The notes beneath the pieces were generated by a model. The model worked only from the letters and a program-made list of their open reading frames with translations, ran no database searches and was not told the DNA's origin. Position numbers and translations under genes: made by a program. From positions 1,178,001 through 1,242,000 of the forward strand of contig CM049994.1 in the NCBI GenBank assembly GCA_016630955.3: 64,000 nucleotides of DNA, in the 5' to 3' direction. Positions 54,723 to 64,000 of the stretch are shown here, piece by piece. Every line of letters starts with the position of its first letter. Position 1 is the stretch's first letter. Source of the stretch: Didymella arachidicola (lineage: Eukaryota; Ascomycota; Dothideomycetes; Pleosporales; Didymellaceae).

Positions 54723-55797
54723 TTCTAGTCTCGGAGTGCTGCGACAGGGCAGCTCGTGTGCTCGTGCGGTGTGTTGTGCGAGGGTGAATATGGTGGGGCA
54801 GACGGCGAGGACTCAAATGTTGAAGATGCGCGATTGTGGCGCGATTGCTAATGCTGTATTTGTGTGACGATGGCTGCGCTGCGAGTTGGTAGGGAGAGAG
54901 TATGTGTTCAAGCGCGCGAGAACAACAAGCAATTGTTTACATTGGGTGCAGTAGTCATGAAAATTGGCCCGTCACCGCCGCACATACCCCGCCTAGCGCC
55001 CCTAGCGTACCGGCTCCACCGCGCCTTCCACGTTTGAGAACGTTCCTGTCACGACCACATCTCCCTCACCGGCCATGCACCACAAGCGATCTCAAAAGAC
55101 CTGCAATGTCATGTACGGAGATGAGCGAGTTGTTTGCATAGGCAATATTTCCGCAACACTACCCAAACAATACCTTAACTCGGTGCGATGACCGGACAAA
55201 CAGAGCTCTGACAGGCACGAACTTATCATTGTACATTGCGAGTTGCAGCTACACGTACACATGCACATACCATGACTGGCGGTGATGTCACAATAGCCCG
55301 AACATGTTGACTTGTTGTCCCTGGCCATTCATGCTTGCTGACATCATTGCGACCGCTTCTGTTCTCGACATTGTAGTCCGAATTGGACTCATCGCTACCC
55401 AGCTCTGGATCGATGTTGCGTGGAGCCTTTTTGACCTCCTAGACACTCCGGAGTGCCTTCCAATACACTTGTAGATCCGGCCAACCATGCTTTCGACAGA
55501 TGAGCTTGAGCTCTTCGACAAGGCCCTTATTCCTATGTCCAATCCGGATTTAACTTCAGTCGAGCTTATTGGAACGAAGTCAAGCTGCCTGAAAAGTCTA
55601 TTAAAATCTCCAAAGACTTCGACGACGTCCCACGAGGGACCATATTGTCTTATATCCATTGCAGCGTTCTGTCCCTCGCCGACTATTCAAGTCTACTTGA
55701 CGTCCAGGCTTCGAACCCATCGCCTTCGACTCTCCCATCCACAAGGCTGTCACTAGCAAGCCACATCCACACACTGACTAGACCATCACGGCGGCAT
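54723..55797. other. Intergenic between minus-strand genes
   Basis: 1.07 kb with the CKS1 promoter. The opposing frames 55288-55659 (-) and 55487-55756 (+) overlap each other and resemble no family. Confidence 0.4.
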
Positions 55798-56262
55798 CTA
55801 TCTTCGTCCCGCACCCTCCAACCCCTGCCTCGTCGGGCTGCTCATCATATCCCACCCCCTTACCGTCGTAGTCCCTATCACACCCTCCTCACTCTCGCGC
55901 CTGAGATTATCCCTACTCGCCCCCCTCTTCAGCCAAACTTCTGTCTTACTGCCTTCATCCTCCTTTGCTGCCAATGTATGCAGCTCCACACTTTTAGCCT
56001 TCACACCAGTGTGGTCACCGCTGAGATGACCGTTGCTGCTATGCGGTTCACCAGTGGGTTGGTAGGCGCAGTGCAGACGCGCGGTGCTTTCTTCCTGTTC
56101 AGCGGCGTAGGTCGCATCTTGTTCGAGTTGGAGGCGCGAGGCGGTGGTCTGAGAGCGTGCGCGTCGGTGTTTGGTATACCGGATGGCGACCCAGAGGATG
56201 AGGAGGGCAAGTATGGTTGCTGTCAGGATGGCGAGGGTGTAGATCAGGGGGTCGGAAGCCAT
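55798..56262 (-). CDS. Small single-pass membrane protein, unknown
   Basis: Single exon; I used the ATG at 56262 (154 residues) because it starts MASDPLIYTLAILTATILAL and leads directly into one membrane helix (about residues 5-28), followed by a basic RYTKHRRAR stop-transfer segment. The remaining 120 residues are hydrophilic, with Glu/Gln-rich and Ser/Arg-rich parts. An in-frame start at 56424 would precede the helix with an unlikely basic leader. A signal-anchor protein with a cytosolic tail is likely; I know no family. Could be a lineage-specific gene. Confidence 0.55.
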   Translation of the reverse strand: MASDPLIYTLAILTATILALLILWVAIRYTKHRRARSQTTASRLQLEQDATYAAEQEESTARLHCAYQPTGEPHSSNGHLSGDHTGVKAKSVELHTLAAKEDEGSKTEVWLKRGASRDNLRRESEEGVIGTTTVRGWDMMSSPTRQGLEGAGRR

Positions 56263-56928
56263 TGCTTGGTGGGTTCGTAACGGTATGTGGCTGCTAGAGG
56301 ATGAAATTTCGATATTGAGGCGCAAGTTCTGGAGTGCACGCTCGCCTCTTTTCAAAGCATTCGCACCTTGTCGCACGATAAGAGTCTTGTGCTGCCGGCT
56401 AGGCGGATTCATTTCATGTTGCATTCGGCTGGAGCGTTTACCTTACTTGAAAGTGTCACGAACCGTGTACAAACGACATGGTGTCACTACAATATGTAGA
56501 GATTGAATGCGACTCTGCGGAGACGAACTCATCTTTTATTGGCATCAATAATGGATCACAAAGGAGAATAACATGTCAAGGAGGACAAATGAACATTGCG
56601 ATATCTCGAAGAAGGAAACTGCAGACTGTTACTCCATCCACAACGCACAAGTTCATTACGCGCTCAGCAAACCAGTGCGATGCGCTCCCATATCAGAAAT
56701 ACAAGAAAGAAAAGGAAGAAACAATACTACCAGCTTTCAAGAGCATTCACACACTACGTCGAGTGCTGGCTACGCGTAGCGTCGTCAGTCGTTACAGGTA
56801 CCTGTCCAGTATAGGCACAGTGTCCCGATGGGTTGTTTCCACATGCCCCCAGGCGACAGTTCTCGCCCTGCGTAATGATCTGTGAGCGATCCTGCGAGCC
56901 ATTGTTCTGCAAGCCAACGTTCAGCTAT
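56263..56928. other. Intergenic between minus-strand genes
   Basis: 666 bp; overlapping short frames on the plus strand without features. Confidence 0.4.
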
Positions 56929-57567
56929 TTAAGCGAACAAGAGAAAGCCAGCCGCGACAGATAGCCCGACAACCGCAGATAATAACCCAGTAGAGATGGT
57001 TCCCTTAGTACCGGTCGACTTGCCAGGCAACTCTAGCCCAGGCTTTCCAGTAGAGACCCCTGTACCGCTCGCAGTAGCAGATTTTCCACCCGTGGTGCTT
57101 GTGATGTTGGAAGAAAGTGAGCCTGTAGAGACGATGACGCTGTCATTCGAGTAGCCAGTACTTGGTGTGATACTAGCAGCCTCCAGTGACTTCGTGAGTG
57201 TGGCCTGAGACGCAGTAGAGTCCTGGATCGAAGATAAGTCACTACTCTCAGCAGGTAGCGCAGTCTCACTTACCGCAGCGGTAGGAGTCATGGGATACAT
57301 CTGCGCCAGCAGCACCATCACGTCGGCGGGGAGGTCTTTGTACCACTGCGGCGCAATGTTGCCTGTGGGCAGGATGATGTCTGTCGCTGTGCCTGTTGGC
57401 GTGGGCATTGCCGTTTTGAGGACTGAGAGCACGGATAATTTAGTCGGGTCCATGGCGGCTGGATCCATTGCACGCGCGATGAGGTCGGCGACTTCGTGGA
57501 TGTTGGACGCTGTCGCTGTGGTGGTGGCCGCCGCGACGGCGAGAGACATTATATTCGTTGGCTTCAT
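56929..57567 (-). CDS. Ser/Thr-rich GPI-anchored-type protein
   Basis: Single exon; the ATG at 57567 (212 residues) starts a signal sequence (MKPTNIMSLAVAAATTTATA). A Met/Pro-containing region with QWYKDLPADVMVLLAQMYPM (about residues 70-95) is the only ordered-looking part. A long Ser/Thr/Ala stretch suited to O-glycosylation follows. The C-terminus has a spacer and a hydrophobic end, GLLSAVVGLSVAAGFLLFA, as expected for a GPI attachment signal. It is likely a surface or wall mannoprotein. An upstream in-frame start at 57759 would bury the signal peptide. No named family recognised. Confidence 0.72.
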   Translation of the reverse strand: MKPTNIMSLAVAAATTTATASNIHEVADLIARAMDPAAMDPTKLSVLSVLKTAMPTPTGTATDIILPTGNIAPQWYKDLPADVMVLLAQMYPMTPTAAVSETALPAESSDLSSIQDSTASQATLTKSLEAASITPSTGYSNDSVIVSTGSLSSNITSTTGGKSATASGTGVSTGKPGLELPGKSTGTKGTISTGLLSAVVGLSVAAGFLLFA

Positions 57568-58519
57568 AGTTACGAGGACTGATGTGTTGTGGAAGAATGT
57601 CGCAGAATTGTGGTAGTGTGTTGCTGAGGATGTTTGTGCGTGAGATGTGTTGTTGACGCTGTTGTTGTCAAACAAGGCGGGTGTATCTGCTGGGAGCAGG
57701 CATGAACCCCCGAACAGTGGGAAAAGTGAAGGCAAGTTCCCAATCCTCCCCTGTACCACAAGAGCTGGCTATCGTACGTGAATGCCGAATGCTATCCGAA
57801 TTCCAATCTCTCGACCCAGCGAAACAATGCTCTCTGTGCCTGACAACGTTACGGTGGAACAGAAACAAGAAAATGTTTGGATCTCCAAGCCGGGTACCTG
57901 CGTGCCTGCCCAGACCTTATGACCGGCGACACCTGTCTCGAAGCGCTCGACGAGTAAAGAGATGATACAGGTGCAGCGTTTGGACCAGCTGCTGTGGGGC
58001 GTTTGATGAACGATGGTGCAACCACAGACTGACAGGTACGGAACGTTTGACACCCTTCGATAGGAAACAACGTAAAGAGGCGATCAGAGTTTTTTTTTGG
58101 TTACAATTCAAAGAAAGATGCTGCAACGAGCAGTGTAAGGAGAGATATTGCGATCAACGCTACGAAGAAGAGGAGGTTCAGGACCCTGGGGTTGTGTGGA
58201 TGGAGACATCACGAAGGTCTGCACCTGTCACTAGGAGCTAGGTGTCAAGGCTTAGAACATGAAGCCATAATTGTGAGGTTGATGTTCGAAGTTGGCCCCT
58301 AGTGACTGGGTGATGGGAAGCCGTGGTTGTGTTTCGCGCTTAGCTTGCTTCATCGTATGCTCCGTGATAAAACCATGCTTAATCGTTTCAAACACATGGT
58401 TTCAGGAATTGACGCGCAACTTCATTTCGACCAAATTGAAGAGAAGGGCAACAAGTTGATGCGCATGAAAGATCACAACCGTAGCTCTGATGTGGCGTAA
58501 GGTGATTGTTGTACTCAAA
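57568..58519. other. Intergenic between minus-strand genes
   Basis: 952 bp, including the promoter of the GPI-type protein and the 3' flank of the lipocalin-like gene. No gene supported. Confidence 0.4.
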
Positions 58520-59165
58520 CTATGCTAGCTCTCCTGCGTAGTCATACACCAGCCTTACCCGTCGGACCTCGTTCTTGTCGCTCTTCCTGACCACAATGCG
58601 CCTAACGTGCTTCCTCTCGCCTCCGATCTCCGCAAATCCCCAGACCTGCCAGGCGGTCCACTTGTTTCCTTCATTTTCCACAAAACTCTCGATAACTGCA
58701 CCCTCTTCAGTCTCCTTGAGCCAGCCCTCAGCAAGGTACTTTGCATCTTCTTCCGTGACATCCTTGCCCTTCGCCTCCTCAAGTATTGCAGAAAGTGTGC
58801 TGTACCTGGTGTGCCCCTTGACAGTACCGAATAGCCAGTCCGAGTGGGTGCGCCATTGCCAGTCGAGCGTGCGCTGCTCGGAGCTGCCTTTCAGGCCACC
58901 GGTAATGAGCTGGTCGATATCGATTTGCGAAGATGTACCGTCTTCGGCTGTATGCTGCTTCAAATGCAGGGTTACAGTTGCGGCGCCCAAAGCTTTGCGA
59001 GTCAGCCAGCCGATGCCTTGAAGGGTAAGGACAGGGTCGAAAGCATCAGAAAGGCTCTTGTTCTGCGAGGCTCGTTAGTGAGGCGACTGTGTGAGGAGGG
59101 GTTGAGTGTACCATAACCCATTTCCCTTGGAGGTTCTTAGCATCGACGGATGCTGGTGCGGCCAT
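58520..59165 (-). CDS. Lipocalin-like conserved fungal protein
   Basis: Two exons (59165-59112, 59062-58520) encode 198 residues. The start reads MAAPASVDAKNLQGKWVM and continues NKSLSDAFDPVLTLQGIGWL; the G-x-W near the N-terminus with a following beta-rich sequence (VTLHLKQHTAED, IDIDQLITGGLKG, TLDWQWRTHSDWLFG, ESFVENEGNKWTAWQVWGF, RRIVVRKSDK, RLVYDYAGE) suggests a calycin/lipocalin-like barrel. Proteins of this type are common in ascomycetes and uncharacterised; a small hydrophobic ligand is a reasonable guess. No signal peptide, so probably cytosolic. Splice junction VM-NKSL fits the frame. Confidence 0.8.
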
Positions 59166-60107
59166 CGTGAATGTCCTACAGCGGTGTCTTGGCCTTTCGA
59201 ACACTTTATGGTTTTGATGAGTTGTTTGTCCAGTGCGATGGAACTATCAACTTCACGTGTGGCAGCGCAGGGCTGTTTCTATGGGTCAATCCAAAGGATT
59301 TTTGCGGCCGGACTACACGGTTTTATGTATTCGAGGGGTGATCTGCCCAGCTCCAAGCCCCTCCTGCCACGCCTTCGTTCACATGGCACATTATGTCGTA
59401 CCTGCATGTGCACGTTACGGCAGAGCAATTGCCTAGGTAGTTGCTCAATCAGGCTAGCTTTTCCGCGGGGAAGCTATGCACTGAGCGATGTGGAGTACTC
59501 ACAGGTGGAGTAACAGTGCGTCCTGCACGGGCATCTTCCCCATCGTGGCATGACTTGAACGGCCGCGCAGGTTGGATCATGAGTTGTGGCTTTGTTTGTC
59601 TTGGGCCGAGGGCGAATGTAGAAATGTTTGCGGCGCGAACGCTCTGGAATGGGAGGCGCCGAGGCGCCGTTGTTGGCAGGGCGAAGGGCACCGTGGCAGC
59701 CGCAGGTGACACGCTGAGATCCCGTCTCTAGCACGATGCCGGTTACTGCTATGGAAATTTTTCGCCCAAAGCTTGGGAAGAATCGAGGAACTTGGAGGGG
59801 CGACTGGAAAAACCTGGAGAAATGACAAGTGATGACGTGAGCAGCTCGGCCATCATAACACGCTCGCAAGTTCTACTAATATATCTGTAATCGAAATGAG
59901 GTCTACACGGGTTTGATTTTTGAGTTCGAGCAAAAGTTGAAAAGAGTTGACTCGATAAATCTTAAGGACGAGAAACGCTGGGAGTACAAAGACTCAATCC
60001 AAAGCTTCTATGAGTATCATCCGTAGCCCAGCCAGCACCCCAACGCCAGTCATGCAATGCGTATGAACACCTAGCTCATCACCCCTCCTGTACGCCCGAG
60101 CACACCC
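59166..60107. other. Intergenic between minus-strand genes
   Basis: 942 bp with short frames of Arg/Pro/Ala-rich composition and no features. Confidence 0.4.
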
Positions 60108-60903
60108 TTAAGCTGCAATAGCACTCTTCTTTCCCTTCTTCTTCTTCTTGCCGCTCGGGCTCTCTACCATCACCGCATCGTCGCCCATCACACTCTCTGC
60201 CACACTGGCGGCAGGTGTACCTACGACGCTGCCTGTCCCTGCAACACTGCCCTCACGACTTCGGATCTTCTCCTCGTCTAGCTCTTTCATGAATGACCCG
60301 TGGATCTCGGCCCGGCGGCTGTTCCACCACTGCGACTCCTGGGGTGATTTGGCGAGAATTTCGTCTAGGCGCTCGCGGATGTGGTTGTTTTGGGCCATCT
60401 CGGAGGCGGACTGGAAAATGGTCTGGCCCCAGTTGGGAGCAAAGGCGTTGGCCTTGCTTACGTTAGTGACTGCTTATACATGGAGGACTGGTTGAGTGAA
60501 GACACACCTCCTGCACAACATCTCTCAGCTCCTCTTCAATCTCCTTCTCCGCGCGCTCGAATCGCTTCCACAGGTCATCGCCAACGCTGCCCCGTTGCAG
60601 CAGGACCTGAAGTGCCTGCTTCGCGTTCCTGATTTGCACGATGCGGTGGATGTCCTCGGTAGCACGGCGCAGAAGCGCAGCTTTTAGGATGCTGTCGGGA
60701 ACTTTAGGCTCTTCCTGGTGCAGCAGCGACAGGTAAATGTTGCGCTGGAGGTGTTGAGGAAACCAGGGTTCGAGCGAAGATGCGGCGGCGGCCTGGCGCT
60801 TGCGGTACAGGTTGGAGAAGACAGTGAGTGAGCCGATCAGAATGAACAGATAGGCGACGGGAATCAGCAGCATGAGCCAGTCAACAGAGTCGAAGGGCCA
60901 CAT
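60108..60903 (-). CDS. SEC66: Sec66/Sec71, subunit of the Sec63 translocation complex
   Basis: Two exons (60903-60508, 60452-60108) encode 246 residues. A signal-anchor helix near residues 8-30 (VDWLMLLIPVAYLFILIGSL) is followed by a cytosolic helical domain with EPWFPQHLQRNIYLSLL, KVPDSILKAALLRRA, then EEELRDVVQEANAFAPNWGQ across the intron and WWNSRRAEIH. The C-terminus is Ser/Val-rich and ends in a Lys cluster. This is the fungal Sec66/Sec71 family, which with Sec62, Sec63 and Sec72 drives post-translational import into the ER. The 55-nt intron joins VVQE to ANAFAP. Confidence 0.92.
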
Positions 60904-61286
60904 TTTGGTGGAGAGCTGCGGTGCAGACTTTCTTCAATTACGTGTAATGAATCTCGGGAATTTCGCAGAGTATACAAGAGCCAGGCGCAGTTAGGTGCGA
61001 GACAAAGGAGCGACTGAAGGAAAGGTGCGGACGGTGGGTGTGAATGTTAGGATACTTTTGTGTTGTGAATGATGCCAGATGTTCGTTCACCACGCGCTAA
61101 CGGCGGGCAGATCCCTGTCGGTTGTGCCTCCCGGGCTTAAGGTTAATGACGACTGGGTTCGCTGAGCTTCCAATGCGTCCGCCGCGAACACTGTCACCTA
61201 ACCACCTCCACACTTAAACCCCTCCCAGCTGCAACTTTTATAGTCAGCGCAACCCTTTCCACCGACCTGCGCGAATACCTTACACA
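60904..61286. promoter_or_regulatory. Divergent promoter, SEC66 / NPL4
   Basis: 383 bp between the start codons of SEC66 (-) and NPL4 (+), so this interval must drive both genes. C/T-rich just before the NPL4 start. Confidence 0.55.
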
Positions 61287-63342
61287 ATGATTCTCCGGTT
61301 CGTGAGCAAAGAGGGCCAGTTCCGCCTCACCGTCGAGCCCACGACCACCTTCCCAGAGATTCTGTCACAGGTGGTTGAGAAGCTGCCCAAGAACGTCGAT
61401 CCTGCAAGTATTGCTGTGAGCAATAGCCCACGGGGATCAGATGCCAGAAAACTTGCGTCGTTGAAGGGCATAAGCTTCGAGCAAGTTGGACTCTCGTAGG
61501 TGCTTTGCACATGTCGCTATCAAGCTAACATCTGTACAGACACGGTGCACAGCTCTTTCTCACCTTCGACGAGCAGTCCGCGACTTCGAACGGCGCACCT
61601 GCAGCTCCAGCAGGAGCAGCCCGCCTGAATGGCAAAGCTGTCGAGCAGTCCGACATGCCCTCAGTGCCCCTCGGCGGCCCCACACAGCTGATCAAGAACC
61701 CGTGGGAGGTGGTTAAGCAGTCTGCACTGGACGACCGGCTCGATAAGCTGGACGGCAAGATCGCACGGAAGCGTGACGCGAGGATGTGCACTCACGGACC
61801 CAAGGGCATGTGCGACTACTGTATGCCTCTTGAACCGTATGACACAGGCTACCTCGCCGAGAGGAAGATCAAGCATCTCTCGTTCCACTCGTACCTGCGC
61901 AAGGTCAACTCCGCGAAGAACAGGCCAGAGCTCGGTAGCTCGTACATCCCGCCGCTCAACGAACCGTACTACCGCGTACGACCAGACTGCCCATCCGGCC
62001 ACAAGCCATTTCCCGATGGCATCTGCACAAAGTGTCAGCCCAGTGCTATTTCTCTCAAGCCTCAAGACTACCGCATGGTCGACCACGTTGAGTTCGCGTC
62101 AATACAAGTGGTGGACGATCTGATCAACTTCTGGAGAAACACAGGGTGTCAGCGTTTGGGCTTTTTATACGGTCGCTACGAAGAGTACACTGAGGTACCG
62201 CTGGGGACAAAGGCCGTTGTTGAGACCATCTACGAACCACCACAGGTCAACGAGCTGGACGGTATCTCACTGGGCGATTGGGATAATGAGAGGGAGATCG
62301 ATGAGATTGCAGCACAGTGTGGGCTTCAGAGGATTGGTGTGATATTCACCGATCTTTTGGACGCAGACAAGGGCGACGGCTCGGTCGTCTGTAAGCGCCA
62401 TGCAGACTCATACTTCCTCTCATCGCTCGAGATAGTGTTCGCCGCACGATACCAGGCAAAGTATCCTCGTCCGTCAAAGTGGAGTGAGACAGGGCAATTC
62501 GGGTCCAACTTCGTCACTTGCGTCATCAGTGGCGATGCAGAAGGGCAGATTGGTATCTCCTCGTACCAGGCGTCGAATGCAGCCGTGGAGATGGTGCGCG
62601 CCGATATCATCGAGCCGTCAGCTGAGCCCTCGGTCATGCTGGTACAAGACGAGGAGGACAACGAAACGCTGAACCGATCGCGATACATTCCCGAGGTCTT
62701 CTACCGACGCATCAATGAGCACGGTGCCAACGTGCAAGAGAACGCGAAGCCGGACTTCCCTGTCGAGTACCTGCTCCTCACGCTCACACATGGTTTCCCT
62801 ACCCAGCCAAACCCCTTGTTCACTGGCGGAAAGTTTCCCATCGAGAATCGTGAGATCATGGGCGAGATGGCCGATGTCTCAGCATTGAGCAAATCACTCA
62901 ACGCGAAGGCAAATGGGCTTGCGTTGAACACAACAAGTGGCCTCAACGCTATCTCCAATTTCCACCTCATTTGCTTCATCCACAACCTGGGCATACTCTC
63001 GAAGGTGCGCCAAGAGTTTTCTCCAACCCGACTATTTACTGACAGCTATTACAGGATGAAGAGACTCTCCTCTTCAAGGTCGCATCGACTCACGACACAT
63101 CAGAAGGCTCGGCACTCCAGCATACAGGAGGCTGGGCGACGTTATTAACGATCCTCAAAGAAAGTGGTGAGCGCCCCCCTAAACGATCTCATTATACCTC
63201 GCATTCGTCTTCTTCTGCTTCGCATTCCGCCAGTAGGGGGGCAGCTCATCGCAACATTGCGCGACAGCCCTCCAACGGCTCCGACTCCGATTCTGTACAG
63301 CTGGCTAAGAGGTTGAAGGCTAGTAGCTTGAAGGGAAAGTAG
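61287..63342 (+). CDS. NPL4: Npl4, ubiquitin-binding cofactor of Cdc48
   Basis: Three exons (61287-61495, 61540-63004, 63055-63342) encode 653 residues. The N-terminus MILRFVSKEGQFRLTVEP to about residue 80 is the ubiquitin-like domain that binds Cdc48/p97. A zinc-binding region has CTHGPKGMCDYCMPLEPYD and a second Cys group (CPSGHKPFPDGICTKC). The MPN-like domain follows (FASIQVVDDLINFW, RLGFLYGRYEEYTEVPLG, RIGVIFTDLLDADKGDG), then the C-terminal domain. The tail ends Ser/Arg/Lys-rich, without the NZF finger found in mammals. With Ufd1, Npl4 lets Cdc48 extract ubiquitinated proteins, including in ER-associated degradation. The 63-nt third-exon junction was set at SK-DEETLL. Confidence 0.95.
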
Positions 63343-63657
63343 AACTCCCCTGGCAGTCGACCTTTTCGAGTATAGATTCTTTCGACCGATCATCTCCTTC
63401 TACTGTGGACGATGCGCTGATATTCCGGGTATGCATGGGCTGGCGTATGGGGGGATGTCTTTTGAACAGACATCATGCTAGATCTGTTCGCATCAGTCAA
63501 TGGATATACATCTTGAGCGGCTGATTTTCAATGTGATGCTGTCATCGTGGCCCGTGCACATACATCGTGAAGACGCGCTTGCCGTACGCGACGCGTTCCA
63601 CTTTAGCTCCTGCCTCTTCGTCCCCGCAAGATCTCGACCACTTCGCAACCACACACA
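63343..63657. other. Intergenic between co-directional genes
   Basis: 315 bp with the 3' end of NPL4 and the promoter of the RFC gene; nothing else seen. Confidence 0.5.
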
Positions 63658-64000
63658 ATGGCGGATTTCTTCAACTTAAAAGCAAGGCAGCAAGCTGCTG
63701 CTCAAGCCAGCTCATCGAAAACCCCATCCACAAAGCAGCAGCCAGACCGCCTGCAGCCATGGGTTGAGAAATAGTACAGTTCCAGCACGACCACTTCCAC
63801 GTACTATAAGAGCTGACGTGACTAAAGCCGGCCCAAGACTCTCTCAGAAGTCACAGCACAAGACAACACCATCCAGATCCTCTCGCGCACGCTTCAATCC
63901 TCCAATCTCCCACATATGCTCTTCTACGGCCCACCGGGCACCGGCAAGACATCCACCATTCTCGCCCTCGCAAAACAGCTTTACGGTCCCGAACTCATGA
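63658..64000 (+). CDS. Replication factor C small subunit (Rfc2/Rfc4 type), 3' end outside window
   Basis: Two exons begin the gene (63658-63773 and 63828 to the window end). After a Gln/Ala-rich leader (MADFFNLKARQQAAAQ), LQPWVEKYRPKTLSEVTAQD and LPHMLFYGPPGTGKTSTILA (Walker A at residues 73-80) identify a clamp-loader small subunit of the AAA+ family. Clamp loaders use ATP to open PCNA and place it on primer ends. The MADFFNLKARQQ start fits fungal Rfc2, the 41-kDa subunit, more than the other small subunits. Only about 96 residues are in the window, so the class is certain but the subunit is less so. Confidence 0.9.

Noticed and set aside
55288..55756. Opposing frames between CKS1 and the small membrane protein
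   Set aside because: They overlap antisense to each other and neither shows domains or splice support.

Overview
This window is nuclear DNA from a filamentous ascomycete (Pezizomycotina). Genes are dense and cut by many short introns of about 45-120 nt with GTRNGY-type donors, CTAAC/CTRAC-like branch sequences and CAG/TAG acceptors. The proteins are clearly eukaryotic and fungal: Ssb-type Hsp70, PalC, Tos1, GH128, Sec66 and Zn2Cys6 factors. The protein flavour suggests Dothideomycetes, but that is an inference. No operons, CRISPR arrays, prophages, insertion sequences or intact transposons are visible.

Layout. 0-13 kb: a RING-type protein cut by the left edge, a small secreted protein (-), a Kv-beta-like aldo-keto reductase (+), an AP-1-like bZIP factor (+), an SH3BGR/glutaredoxin-like acidic protein (+) and a membrane-anchored aspartic-peptidase-like protein (-). 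13.0-15.9 kb is gene-poor. 15.9-34 kb is a dense housekeeping block: GH128 glucanase (-), Vta1 (-), a PDI-like protein (+), Vps33 (+), Ssb Hsp70 (-), a UBE2W-type E2 (-), Pex13 (-), a Tos1-like wall protein with an internal stop (-) and RPS13 (+). 34-48 kb: Sdc1/DPY30 (-), a Cys-containing unknown (+), complex I NDUFB10 (+), PalC (+), a UGA4-like amino-acid permease (+), an intron-containing tRNA-Asp (+), a small unknown (-), a TPR/ankyrin protein (-) and an UNC93-like transporter (+). 48.9-51.3 kb: a TamA/Dal81-like zinc-cluster regulator (-), then a second gene-poor block to 54.2 kb. 54-64 kb: Cks1 (-), two small membrane/GPI-type proteins (-), a lipocalin-like protein (-), Sec66 (-), Npl4 (+) and the first part of an RFC small subunit (+), cut by the right edge.

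Functional links are loose, as is usual for fungi. Vps33, Vta1 and PalC all act in endosome/ESCRT/pH-sensing traffic. Ssb, Npl4, the E2, the PDI-like protein and Sec66 serve protein folding, translocation and turnover. GH128 and Tos1 act on the wall. The permease and the TamA-like regulator could belong to nitrogen use. The most notable points are a nonsense codon inside an otherwise intact Tos1 homologue, an aspartic-peptidase-like membrane protein lacking its first catalytic motif but carrying a repeated tail motif, a 12-nt microexon in the E2 gene, a bZIP gene whose second intron stays open in the bZIP frame, and repeated modules in the tail of the SH3BGR-like protein. Exon coordinates come from reading splice sites and frames by eye; no transcripts or database searches were available.
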